This document shows, in pieces, positions 9,301-16,187 of a stretch of DNA of 64,000 nt. The stretch comes from Solimonas fluminis. GTDB taxonomy: Bacteria; Pseudomonadota; Gammaproteobacteria; Nevskiales; Nevskiaceae. Position numbers and translations under genes: made by a program. Location of the stretch: NCBI RefSeq assembly GCF_002930645.1, contig NZ_PSNW01000003.1, positions 310,001 through 374,000 of the forward strand. The letters are read 5' to 3'. Within the stretch, counting starts at the first letter, position 1, and each line of letters opens with the position of its first letter. The notes beneath the pieces are model-generated. The model saw nothing but the letters and a program-made list of their open reading frames with translations, did not search any database and had not been told where the DNA came from.

Positions 9301-10704
9301 GGCCGCATGACCGCCCACAGCCTGGGCACCCTGGGCTACGACACCGCCGACCGCATCACCGGCCTGACCCACGGCGGCCTGTCCCACCTGACCGGCACCA
9401 AGACCTACGGCTACGACGCCCTGGACCGCCTGACCAGCTACCTGGGAGCCAGCTTCCACATCGGCTACGGCTACGACGCCAACGGCAACCGCAGCCAGCA
9501 GACCGGTACGGCGGGTACCACCGACTACACGACCAGCCCCACCAGCAACCGACTGGACAGCCTGACCGACGGCGTCACCACCCAGGGCTTCAGCTACGAC
9601 GCCAACGGCAGCCTGACCGCCGACGGCAGCCATACCTATGGCTACGACAAGACCGGACGGCTGACCAGCGTCGACGGCAGCACCGCCTACGCCTACAACG
9701 GCCTGGGCCAGCGGGTCAGCAAGACCGCGTCAGGCACCGGCACCGTCTACGCCTACGACGAGGCCGGCCACCTGGTGGGGGAGTACGACGCCGCCACCGG
9801 CAACCCGATCCAGGAGACGGTCTGGATGGGCGATACGCCCCTGGCGGTGGTCAAGGGCTCCGGCACGTACTACGTGCATGCGGACCACCTGAACACCCCC
9901 CGGCAGATCAACGACCAGGCCGGCGATCCGGTGTGGGTGTGGGACACGATCACCTTTGGCGGATCGAGTCCGGATGAGGATCCGCTGGCGACCGGGACGG
10001 CATTCGTCTACAACCTCCGGCTTCCGGGGCAGTATTACGACTCGGAGACGGGGCTGCATCAGAATCATCATCGGGAGTACAGCCCGCCACTGGGTAGGTA
10101 CACCGAGGTCGATCCGCTGGGGCTTTTTGGCGGTAGCTTGTCGCCGTATACCTATGCCAATCAGAATCCGCTGAGCTTCACCGACCCGGAGGGCTTGCTG
10201 CCGCAGGGTTTCGTGGATTTTTCTGCAGGTGCCGGTGACGTACTCACTTTTGGCCTAACGGCCCAGTTCCGTGAGCTAACAGATATCGGAACAGTTGATC
10301 GCTGCTCGTCCGCATACGCCTATGGAGAGGTTGCTGGCGTTGTCGGAAGCATTGCCACCGGCTACCTCGCGGGAACGAAGTCGGTTGCCAAAGCTTCTAG
10401 TCTGAACAACTGGCAGAACTTCTCACATACGCTAGTTCCGAGATCAGTTCTAAAGCGCTTTAACAATCCGTTCGCCAGATGGTTGAACAAAACCGGAAAC
10501 AGGCTAAACGGCGATCATGTCCCTCCGGAAATGCACGACCTAATCGACCCCGTGGCGAACAGCGTAGGAAAATCGGTCGCGGAAGCCGCTAAGACTCCCC
10601 CGTTCTCTCCTCTGCGGCAATTGCCAAATCGCGTACCGTACACGCCTGGAGCGGCCGTATATGGCACGGGCTCCGCTGCGATGAACTCATGTGAGTGCCA
10701 ATGA
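6310..10704 (+). CDS. Secreted RHS/YD-repeat polymorphic toxin
   Basis: 1464-residue RHS protein. The ATG at 6310 gives a Sec-type signal peptide (hydrophobic stretch LLLLLAMGMLG, then THA). An in-frame ATG at 6217 is possible. A DUF6531-like entry domain (GNPVDCTTGRKI) near residue 180 precedes a long run of YD repeats (YDxxGR/L units) over about residues 250-1230. The RHS core ends with LPGQYYDSETGL and the VDPLGLF junction at D1268. After the core comes a hydrophobic Gly-rich linker and a variable tail with GDHVPPEMHD (D1402, H1403, H1409), which resembles an HNH/endonuclease-VII-like metal site; that assignment is inference. Base composition is visibly more AT-rich after the core, typical of exchanged toxin tips. 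The candidate immunity gene overlaps the stop. Confidence 0.93.
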   Translation: MRNGLLRFPRSILMPCLLLLLAMGMLGYTPTSHACPSVTTLLSSSPPYYATVGQCGSELISRDLARQACWDFVIAHGYPINGFCNTSVGPDGSAYYGAGGLGPSGPSSGPPYFLARYHFCEVWMGDRAVWSKDTLRIYDRNTNSSAACPAPPPVREERQSANNNICSVTGEQNAKGGQKEFGNPVDCTTGRKIQTEVDYADADFRMERSYSTEWLTSNDPAGWGFPRPQLSVTTTLSYDVAVFTLGNWRRVFLRSTGATNWTSSRIDDGELLQVNGQQVFRTATGRKYEFDSTGRLSARIEVDGRRLDVGYASNAYGGTTQVHTHSATGHVYQMAFDANGRIAEFVNPAGASIYYSWDVQGRLATVTYPDDTPLVSTDNPVRQYLYEDSANLKALTGIIDENGDRFATYAYDNHGRTVLSEHAGGAGRHSFDYIDPAITRVREYFDATRYTEREITFGTPASQRGPRVTSIAYTQCPDCSLASNTESYTYDSNGWLTNKLDRRGINTGYIFSNYGYEISRTEAKNTPLSRTISTGRNGFQQPIQVVQAGRYHYRSYNGFGQITQDYHYTTTGGSRLITNFGYDTSRRLISINGPRTDISDVTNFTYDSQRNVSQVTRPGNLITQITHYNASGQPLRILDPNGVETLLTYDARQRLLSTSTAGETTTLEYDKVGQLKKVTTPDGAWLAYSYDAAHRLTGIADPDGNRIEYTLDWAGNRTAEKVYDPANSLRRSQTRIYDGLSRLKEIQGADGQIRSFTYDGNGNLLTQTVDSRTTTHEYDPLERLTRITDPASGLTQYGYSAWDELTSVTDPRTLSTAYTVNTFGEVTQLQSPDTGTSTATYDSAGNLKTRTDAKGQVVTYSYDALNRLTQAAYTGGPSISYSYDAGPYGKGRLTGINGPGASLAWTYTPHGRVASQTQVVGARTLVTGYSYDSAGRLATQTLPSGKVVGYHWTLNRLTSVTLDGNPVASNLQDEPFGPIKQWDFANGEQVQKSFDLSGRMTAHSLGTLGYDTADRITGLTHGGLSHLTGTKTYGYDALDRLTSYLGASFHIGYGYDANGNRSQQTGTAGTTDYTTSPTSNRLDSLTDGVTTQGFSYDANGSLTADGSHTYGYDKTGRLTSVDGSTAYAYNGLGQRVSKTASGTGTVYAYDEAGHLVGEYDAATGNPIQETVWMGDTPLAVVKGSGTYYVHADHLNTPRQINDQAGDPVWVWDTITFGGSSPDEDPLATGTAFVYNLRLPGQYYDSETGLHQNHHREYSPPLGRYTEVDPLGLFGGSLSPYTYANQNPLSFTDPEGLLPQGFVDFSAGAGDVLTFGLTAQFRELTDIGTVDRCSSAYAYGEVAGVVGSIATGYLAGTKSVAKASSLNNWQNFSHTLVPRSVLKRFNNPFARWLNKTGNRLNGDHVPPEMHDLIDPVANSVGKSVAEAAKTPPFSPLRQLPNRVPYTPGAAVYGTGSAAMNSCECQ

Positions 10705-11144
10705 AAAAGCTTGCGCCACTTCAGTTTGTAAAGTACATGCTAGGAATGTTTAACCTGACTTTCTTCGAGGAAAGGTTGCTTGTGCACCTCAAGGAAAAAA
10801 TGGACCCGGGGTCGCTAGATATCTTTGAAGATCAGCTCTCGAAGGCCACCAGGGTTGACCGAATAATCAATGAGGAAGATGACCGCATTAGACAGGGAAG
10901 AACCCTTTTTTATCAGCCTGCAAAGCAGATAAAGCCTCCAAGGGCTTTTCCTGGCAGGGCTGCAAAAGAGGAGCTTCTAGCCAAGGCTTTGGTTGTTGAG
11001 TCTGACGCAGAGATAGAGGTGCATTTCGTTCTATCCGAAGGTGTCTTTGTGGGCATGGAGTATTTTTCTCCGCAGCGACGGTTTTATCCGCGCGGCCCAT
11101 ACGAGATAAAGACAGTTGAATTGTTTCCGTCCGGTCGGAACTGA
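10701..11144 (+). CDS. Candidate immunity protein for the RHS toxin
   Basis: 147-residue cytoplasmic protein of no family I can name. The ATG overlaps the RHS stop (ATGA), so translation is coupled. An alternative GTG six bases earlier would add two residues. There is no signal peptide or membrane segment. It has an acidic, helical N-terminal half (FFEERLLVHLKEKMDPG) and a beta-rich C-terminal half. Codon use is AT-rich like the toxin tip and unlike the surrounding genes. Position, size and composition are those of polymorphic-toxin immunity genes; the function is inferred from that alone. Confidence 0.75.
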   Translation: MKKLAPLQFVKYMLGMFNLTFFEERLLVHLKEKMDPGSLDIFEDQLSKATRVDRIINEEDDRIRQGRTLFYQPAKQIKPPRAFPGRAAKEELLAKALVVESDAEIEVHFVLSEGVFVGMEYFSPQRRFYPRGPYEIKTVELFPSGRN

Positions 11145-11171
11145 ACTACCCTTCTGCTGCTCGATGATCCC

Positions 11172-11199
11172 AGCCCGGCCCCTGCGCCGGGCTTTTTCT
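11172..11199 (+). terminator. Rho-independent terminator after the RHS/immunity pair
   Basis: AGCCCGGC and GCCGGGCT arms with a 6-base loop, followed by TTTTCTT, 27 bases after the immunity gene stop. Confidence 0.85.
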
Positions 11200-11642
11200 T
11201 AGCCGCCGAGTAGCCGGGTTTTCGGTCCGCGCCGCATTCGCGCACCGGGGATATCGCGTGTCATAGAGTAGGTGTCGCCCCTCACCGGAGGACGTATGGG
11301 CGACACTGTCTGTCTTGCCTGCTGTCGTGCGGCCGCTTCTCAGCCGCCGCCTGGTCTGCTGCCCGCCGCGCCGCCCGGCGCCGCGGTCCGTTGCCTGGCC
11401 CCTGGCCGTGGCTTGCCGCCTGACCCATGCCCGGCATCCCGGCCCGGCCGGCTCGCTGGCGCTCGGAAAGGTCTGCTCTTGCCTGGGCCCGGCCCGTCGT
11501 CTCCCGACGACAGGCACCACATACGAGGGCCCTGCCGGGCACTCGTGGGGTGCGTCAGAGGCTGCGCCTCCGACACCTCCGAAAGCAAGCGTAGGGTGGG
11601 CAAAGCGTAGCGTGCCCACGCGAGGCATCGCACAATGAGGCC
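11200..11642. other. Gene-poor GC-rich spacer with inverted repeats
   Basis: No convincing gene. A perfect 9-base inverted repeat GTGTCGCCC/GGGCGACAC (11272-11280 and 11298-11306) spans an ATG at 11296 that follows a GGAGG. The 104-codon frame from it is dominated by Arg, Pro, Cys and Ala, so I do not call it. A near-palindrome GTCAGAGGCTGCGCCTCCGAC lies near 11552. The REP upstream of the first transposase begins at 11586. Confidence 0.5.
11586..11621. repeat. REP hairpin, upstream copy 1
   Basis: GTGGGCA (11596-11602) and TGCCCAC (11613-11619) form the stem inside a longer conserved block that continues to the transposase start. The block is repeated almost exactly at 12771-12806. Confidence 0.85.
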
Positions 11643-12173
11643 ATGTCTCGATATCGACGCGCCAAAGTCGCAGGTGGCACCTTCTTCTTCACGGTAGCGC
11701 TCGCGCAGCGAGACAGCGCCCTCTTGGCGAGTCAGGTTAAAAACCTTCGTGCCGCCTATAGGTCCGTCTCCCTACGCATGCCGTTCAAGACCATTGCGAT
11801 CTGCGTATTGCCGGATCACCTGCATGCGATTTGGGAACTGCCTCCCGACGACGCTGACTATTCGCTTCGCTGGAGCGCGATCAAGAGCGGGTTCTCCAGG
11901 CATCTGCCCGTCTCTTCCAACCGCAGCACCAGCAAGCAGGGCAAGCGCGAGAAGGGCATCTGGCAGCGCCGGTTCTGGGAACATCAGATACGCGATGCCG
12001 AAGACTTGAAGCGTCATGTCGACTACATTCACTACAATGCCGTCAAGCATGGCCTGGTTGCCAAGGTGGCCGATTGGCCACATTCAAGCTTTCATCGATA
12101 TGTTCGCCAGGGAATGTTGGCGCCCGACTGGGGTGGCATTGATCCCGGCTCTGCCAAGAAGTTTGGAGAGTAG
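11643..12173 (+). CDS. REP-associated tyrosine transposase (RAYT), copy 1
   Basis: Single-strand HUH-type transposase of the Y1/IS200-like TnpA_REP family, thought to recognise and spread the flanking REP hairpins. 176 residues. The HUH-type histidines are H59 and H61 in PDHLHAI. The candidate nucleophile is Y128 or Y131 in DYIHYNAVKHG. This copy has Ala133 where copy 2 and most of the family have Pro (HYNPVKHG), which might reduce activity. It is bracketed by REP hairpins on both sides. Copy 2 at 12828 differs at nine residues by my count. The start at 11643 follows a short GAGG. Confidence 0.93.
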   Translation: MSRYRRAKVAGGTFFFTVALAQRDSALLASQVKNLRAAYRSVSLRMPFKTIAICVLPDHLHAIWELPPDDADYSLRWSAIKSGFSRHLPVSSNRSTSKQGKREKGIWQRRFWEHQIRDAEDLKRHVDYIHYNAVKHGLVAKVADWPHSSFHRYVRQGMLAPDWGGIDPGSAKKFGE

Positions 12174-12207
12174 CCTTCGCGTGGGCTAAAGCCCACCCTA
12201 CGCTTGC
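12173..12207. repeat. REP hairpin, downstream copy 1
   Basis: GTGGGCT-AA-AGCCCAC stem (12181-12196) with flanks GCCTTCGC and CCTACGCTTGC. The same unit recurs at 13358-13392 and 13415-13449. Confidence 0.85.
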
Positions 12208-12227
12208 TGCAGGGTCTCGGAGACTAA

Positions 12228-12770
12228 ATGAGCCGCTTAGACTTCGTCAGGGATTCGAGCAAAAGATTCCCCATCGTAGATACACCTGACAGCGTTCTTC
12301 GCATGCGAATTTGGCATTGCAAGTACCGCACATTGAGCCCGCTCTCTGCGTTTCAGAAGCTGGAGGAACTGATCATTGCTTCATTTCCAGATGAGACGCT
12401 GGAAGTTATTGGGGAGCTTAGGTCTCTGCGCTATCTGCGCCTGCTTCACTTGCCGAAAATCACTGATCTTTCCCCCCTGGGGCGGCTTCAGAATTTAGAA
12501 GTGCTTAGCTTGGCAACATCTCCGGCGTGGGACGCCGCAGGGCGAATTCAACGGGTGGGTTCTTTAGCCCCGCTGCGGTCTATGCAAAATTTGCGGCATT
12601 TGGAGCTTTTTGGTGTTTGTACAGAGGACCGTTCGCTGGCAGAAATTGAGGAATGCCATGCATTGCGCACGGCAAGTTTCTCTCAGTATCCGAAGGAGAA
12701 GGTGAAACGATTCTCTGAGAAGCTAGGAGTGACAAATCAATATGCTCCCGCGTCATCGTTCGAAGCGTAG
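12228..12770 (+). CDS. Leucine-rich-repeat protein, possible orphan immunity protein
   Basis: 180-residue cytoplasmic protein with three to four degenerate LRR units (LEELIIAS, LRYLRLLHL, LEVLSLAT, LRHLELFG) spaced about 23-28 residues, with no signal peptide or membrane segment. It starts at an ATG preceded by GGAGA. It is more AT-rich than the transposases around it and sits exactly between the two RAYT/REP units; its stop directly abuts the second upstream REP. LRR proteins are among known polymorphic-toxin immunity types, and the RHS neighbourhood makes that role plausible. Its true partner is not visible. Confidence 0.75.
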   Translation: MSRLDFVRDSSKRFPIVDTPDSVLRMRIWHCKYRTLSPLSAFQKLEELIIASFPDETLEVIGELRSLRYLRLLHLPKITDLSPLGRLQNLEVLSLATSPAWDAAGRIQRVGSLAPLRSMQNLRHLELFGVCTEDRSLAEIEECHALRTASFSQYPKEKVKRFSEKLGVTNQYAPASSFEA

Positions 12771-12806
12771 CAAGCGTAGGGTGGGCAAAGCGTAGCGTGC
12801 CCACGC
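12771..12806. repeat. REP hairpin, upstream copy 2
   Basis: Same GTGGGCA/TGCCCAC hairpin and following block as 11586-11621. It begins immediately after the LRR gene stop. Confidence 0.85.
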
Positions 12807-12827
12807 GAGGCATCGCACAATGAGGCC

Positions 12828-13358
12828 ATGTCTCGATATCGACGCGCCAAAGTCGCAGGTGGCACCTTCTTCTTCACGGTAGCGCTCGCGCAGCGAGACA
12901 GCGCCCTGTTGGCGAGTCAGGTTAAAAACCTTCGTGCCGCCTATAGGTCCGTCTCCCTACGCATGCCGTTCAAGACCATTGCGATCTGCGTATTGCCGGA
13001 TCACCTGCATGCGATTTTGGAACTGCCTTCCGGCGATGCTGACTATTCACTGTGCTGGAGCGCGATCAAGAGTGGATTCTCCAGGCATCTGCCCGTCTCC
13101 TCCAACCGCAGCGCCAGCAAGCAGGTCAAGCGCGAGAAGGGCATCTGGCAGCGCCGGTTCTGGGAGCATCAGATACGCGACGCCGAAGACTTGAAGCGTC
13201 ATATCGACTACATTCACTACAATCCCGTCAAGCATGGCTTGGTTGCCAAGGTGGCCGATTGGCCACATTCAAGCTTTCATCGATATGCTCGCCAGGGAAT
13301 GTTGGCGCCCGACTGGGGTGGCATTGATCCCGGCTCTGCCAAGAAGTTTGGAGAGTAG
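12828..13358 (+). CDS. REP-associated tyrosine transposase (RAYT), copy 2
   Basis: 176-residue paralogue of the transposase at 11643, same length and start context, with nine substitutions by eye. It keeps HLH at residues 59-61 and the canonical DYIHYNPVKHG tyrosine motif, so it is the more likely active copy. It is flanked by the same upstream REP and by two downstream REP units. The near-identity of the whole unit, including non-coding flanks, implies recent duplication or gene conversion. Confidence 0.93.
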   Translation: MSRYRRAKVAGGTFFFTVALAQRDSALLASQVKNLRAAYRSVSLRMPFKTIAICVLPDHLHAILELPSGDADYSLCWSAIKSGFSRHLPVSSNRSASKQVKREKGIWQRRFWEHQIRDAEDLKRHIDYIHYNPVKHGLVAKVADWPHSSFHRYARQGMLAPDWGGIDPGSAKKFGE

Positions 13359-13392
13359 CCTTCGCGTGGGCTAAAGCCCACCCTACGCTTGC
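13358..13392. repeat. REP hairpin, downstream copy 2
   Basis: Copy of the unit at 12173-12207, directly after the second transposase. Confidence 0.85.
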
Positions 13393-13414
13393 TGGGGCGG
13401 TAATTCGGAGGGGA

Positions 13415-13449
13415 GCCTTCGCGCGGGCTAAAGCCCACCCTACGCTTGC
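13415..13449. repeat. REP hairpin, downstream copy 3
   Basis: Same unit with one changed base in the first arm (CGCGGGCT), 22 bases after the previous copy. It ends next to the ribosome-binding site of the small gene at 13465. Confidence 0.85.
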
Positions 13450-13464
13450 TAAAAGGAGCATGGG

Positions 13465-13701
13465 ATGAAGTATCTAGACGGCCAAGAGGTGAAGCTCGGC
13501 GACAAGGTCAAACTCGTCCAAGACGCAGGCGGTGTCGTTGTGTGCTCTATCGACACGGGGGAATACTGCGATGCGTATCCGAAAACCGAGTGGGAATACT
13601 TGAAGACAGGGGTAGTGATCAATTTTCCACTTCACGGACTGATTCACTACGAGAATCCGGAGCCCGACCTTCAACTCATCTCGCGGGGGCCGATTCCGTA
13701 G
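13465..13701 (+). CDS. Small conserved protein, possible orphan immunity protein
   Basis: 78-residue acidic protein starting at an ATG with AAGGAG eight bases upstream. No signal peptide or membrane segment; predicted mostly beta (GQEVKLGDKVKL, GGVVVCSID), ending with LIHYENPEPDLQLI. I have the impression of similar small proteins near RHS genes but cannot name a family. It is followed 15 bases later by a broken RHS core, so it may be an immunity gene left behind after toxin-tip exchange. That is inference from position. Confidence 0.7.
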   Translation: MKYLDGQEVKLGDKVKLVQDAGGVVVCSIDTGEYCDAYPKTEWEYLKTGVVINFPLHGLIHYENPEPDLQLISRGPIP

Positions 13702-13715
13702 CTTGAATTAAGTAG

Positions 13716-13800
13716 GTTGTCTACAACCTCAGGCATCCGGGGCAGTACTTTGATTCCGAAAGCGGGTTGTTCCAGAACTGGCATCGGGATTACAGCGAGC
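13716..13800 (+). pseudogene. RHS core remnant
   Basis: In the frame starting at 13719 the DNA reads VYNLRHPGQYFDSESGL, then FQNWHRDYS, closely matching YNLRLPGQYYDSETGL...REYS of the intact RHS at about 10009-10080. The match stops at about 13797, where a GCGGGTC/GACCCGC hairpin element begins, so only about 27 residues of the core survive. It has no start and no toxin tip. It marks a former second RHS gene or a displaced 3' cassette. Confidence 0.85.
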
Positions 13801-14260
13801 GTAGGGCGGGTCTTGACCCGCTTGTCGCGAACAGTTCCGACTCGGTTGGTCGAGAAGGCCGCTAATAGATCAAGAAACCTGCTCCGCCGGGCCGTCTCCG
13901 GAGAGATGGCGCTCGCCACGTGCCAGTCCTGGCCTTGCGGCCAGCCGTTGTCTCCGCGGGCGCCTCGTCCAGGCACGCCCGTTACGCTGCGCGGGCTCCC
14001 CTGGTGGAGACAGCCCGGCGGGCAGCAATACCGTGTTGTTAATGAGCACCGACAGCAGGCGGACCCGGGACTCGTTCGCGGATGCGCTAGCAGAGCCCTA
14101 CTGGGTTAGCCCGGCAATCGTTCTACTGCGGGGAAGTTCTGGAGCCGTGAGAGGCATGGGCCGGGTGGGTGAGATCGATCCCGGTATGCCGTGGGCTTCG
14201 GTCGTTGGGCTTTCCAACGTGGAGCCTGGGTCGATGAGGAATATGCTACGCGCGCAGAGG

Positions 14261-14288
14261 CGGAACTCATAACGGAGTTCCGTTTTTT
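14261..14288 (+). terminator. Intrinsic terminator without an obvious upstream gene
   Basis: CGGAACTC and GAGTTCCG arms, loop ATAACG, followed by six Ts. It is strong but no intact gene ends nearby, which suggests a lost gene or an unannotated transcript. Confidence 0.8.
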
Positions 14289-14567
14289 GGGGGCGCCGTC
14301 CGTGGCCGGACTTCACTTCCTGATCGAGCCCCAGCCCGGCCATCCATGGCCGGGCGTTCGCCGGCGTGGAGTGCCATTCAAGGCACTCCACGACAGCCCC
14401 GGCTCACCCTTCGACGGGCTCAGGGCGAACGGGTCGGCTGATCATTTCTCGTCGCTCCTGGGCCATTGATCCATGCATTGCCTACCCCGCGAGGCCTTCC
14501 CCCCACCACCTCTCTCCTGCTGCCAAGGGGAGAAGGGTTCTACAGCCGGCTTGCGTAGCGCTGAGAA

Positions 14568-14602
14568 TAAAAAAACGGAGCAAGCCCCCCGGCATGCTCC
14601 GT
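14568..14602 (-). terminator. Intrinsic terminator for the DUF1329/DUF1302 unit
   Basis: Read on the minus strand: ACGGAGCATGCC, loop, GGCTTGCTCCGT, then seven Ts. It is about 200 bases past the DUF1329 stop and is the first terminator met. Confidence 0.8.
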
Positions 14603-14802
14603 AAAGACGTCGCACCTGATACCCAGTGCAGACGAGGATTTGAGTGTAGCTATGTCACCACTTCGAGACCTCAAGCTTCGCCGCAGCGCGGGATCGCCCC
14701 TCACCCCTACCCTCTCCCCGCCTGCGGGGAGAGGGGGTGGGAGTTGGTCGTTCACCCTTCGACAGGCTCAGGGCGAACGGCAATTCTCGCCGATCGCCTC
14801 GC

Positions 14803-16155
14803 TTACTTCGTCGTCATCTTCTGCACCGAGCTGGCGCTGAAGTAGTCGTCGCTGAAGCTCACCGTCAGGTCATACGGCTTGTCTTCGTTGAAGGCGGCGG
14901 TGATGAAGTAGCGGCCCGAGGTGAAGTGGTAGATCACTTCCGGCACGGTGAAGCTCGCCATCACGTTGGCGGCGAAGCCCACGTGGCCTTCCTGGAACTG
15001 GTAGAGCTGGTCGCGGTTGTCGTAGTCGTCCACCAGCGCGATGTTCCAGCTGTCCTCGTCGATGTAGAAGCGGCGCTTCTTGAAGGTGTGGCTGGTGCCT
15101 TCCTTCAGCGTGGCCTCCACCACCCAGACGCGGTGCAGCTCGTAGCGCGGCAACTCGGGGTTGATGTGCTTGGGACGGATCAGGTCCTTGTACTTGATGG
15201 TGTTGCCGGCGATCTTGTTGGAGTTGTAGGGGATGAAGACTTCCTTCTTGCCCACCAGCTTCCAGTTGTAGCGCTCCAGCACGCCGTTAAACATGTCCAC
15301 CTGGTCGTAGAACTGGTGGCCGTCGGTGCCTTCGTACGGGTTGTCGCAGCAGACCGTCGGGGCGCGGCGGATGCGCTTGAGGCCCGGCGAGTACAGCCAG
15401 GCGGCGCGGCCCGCGGCGCCGGTGCCGGCCTTCTCGTGCACCAGGATGTAGGTGCCGGCCATGCGGGGCGGCTCCACGGTCTTGGACAGGTATTTCAGGA
15501 ACTCGCCGGAGGTGGTGGTCAGCGGCACCGGCTTCTTGATCGAGCCGTAGCCGAAGGTCACGTCCTCGATGATCTTGGTCTGCTGGTAGGCGCCGTTGGG
15601 CTGCACGATGAACTGGTTGTTGTAGCGCGTGGCCGCCTCGCCGCGGAACTTCAGCTTGTGGTTCCAGACCGGCTCGGCGCCGCTCTTGGGAATCGGGAAG
15701 GGGAAGCCCAGCTTGCAGTTGTCCGGCGTATCGGTGCCCACCATCTCGCAGGTGGTGGCATTGGCGGCGGTGGCCTGGTAGATGATGTCCGGCCAGGCGA
15801 CGACGCGCTTGCTCGGGTAGACGTTCATCTTGTAGCTGTCGTAGGTGTTGAGCAGCTTCTTGTGGCCTTCGCTCAGCTTGCCCACGTACTGGCCGATGTT
15901 GCCCTTGGTGATGGTGTACAGCGGCTTGTCGCCGTCGGTCTCGGGGTTGTTGGGGTACTCGCCCTTGAGCTTGCCGCGCTGCTTGCCCGGGGTCCATTCC
16001 GGGATCGTGCCTTCCTTGTTGCCGACCTTCTCGGCACCCACGGGCGTCAGTTCCTTGCCGAGCTTGGCGGCCTCGTCGGGCCCCACCTTGGCGCCGGCCG
16101 CCCCGGCGAACAGCGCGGCCGCCAGCGCCGCCGTGATCGTGATCCTGCTGTGCAT
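14803..16155 (-). CDS. DUF1329 outer-membrane-lipoprotein-sorting-like protein
   Basis: 450-residue exported protein with a signal peptide (hydrophobic residues about 5-22, AGA cleavage region). The ATG at 16155 has GAGGAGA at good spacing; an upstream in-frame ATG at 16170 is less likely. DUF1329 proteins have a LolB/LppX-like fold and nearly always partner DUF1302 outer-membrane proteins, often beside RND transporters or genes for breakdown of hydrophobic compounds. The direct biochemical role is not established. It lies 32 bases downstream of the DUF1302 gene and is certainly co-transcribed. It contains the conserved YEGTDGHQFYDQVDMFNG segment. Confidence 0.93.
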   Translation of the reverse strand: MHSRITITAALAAALFAGAAGAKVGPDEAAKLGKELTPVGAEKVGNKEGTIPEWTPGKQRGKLKGEYPNNPETDGDKPLYTITKGNIGQYVGKLSEGHKKLLNTYDSYKMNVYPSKRVVAWPDIIYQATAANATTCEMVGTDTPDNCKLGFPFPIPKSGAEPVWNHKLKFRGEAATRYNNQFIVQPNGAYQQTKIIEDVTFGYGSIKKPVPLTTTSGEFLKYLSKTVEPPRMAGTYILVHEKAGTGAAGRAAWLYSPGLKRIRRAPTVCCDNPYEGTDGHQFYDQVDMFNGVLERYNWKLVGKKEVFIPYNSNKIAGNTIKYKDLIRPKHINPELPRYELHRVWVVEATLKEGTSHTFKKRRFYIDEDSWNIALVDDYDNRDQLYQFQEGHVGFAANVMASFTVPEVIYHFTSGRYFITAAFNEDKPYDLTVSFSDDYFSASSVQKMTTK

Positions 16156-16187
16156 CTTCCGTCTCCTCATCTGTAGGTATGGGTGCG

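Larger units (their letters stand above)
13702..14802. other. 1.1 kb repeat-rich, gene-poor stretch
   Basis: Apart from the RHS remnant no gene is supported. It holds a GCGGGTC-TT-GACCCGC hairpin (13806-13821; the same motif is at 56114-56131), two intrinsic terminators, two copies of the CTTCGAC-G/A-GGCTCAGGGCGAACGG repeat (about 14405-14432 and 14751-14780) and a CCCTCTCCCC/GGGGAGAGGG stem (14710-14735). Frames across 13717-14391 overlap on several strands with poor composition and look like decayed sequence. Confidence 0.6.

Noticed and set aside
7396-9633. 745-codon minus-strand frame inside the RHS gene
   Set aside because: Low-complexity Gly/Ala/Val shadow of the YD repeats.
8040-9700. 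Repetitive DNA that might be a CRISPR or tandem array
   Set aside because: The repeats are degenerate, vary in spacing and translate as YD repeats of the RHS protein.
11296-11610. 104-codon frame with GGAGG upstream
   Set aside because: Residue make-up is dominated by Arg, Pro, Ala and Cys, with no conserved pattern, and its end is read from the REP sequence shared with 12771-12806.
11586-13449. Possible integron attC or IS ends around the twin transposases
   Set aside because: No attC core sites, no terminal repeats with target duplication and no integrase; the REP/RAYT explanation covers the sequence.
14737-16176. Long plus-strand frame opposite DUF1329, and similar long frames opposite DUF1302 and the cytochrome genes
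   Set aside because: High-GC shadow frames rich in Ala, Val, Gly, Arg and His; the minus-strand proteins have signal peptides and family motifs.
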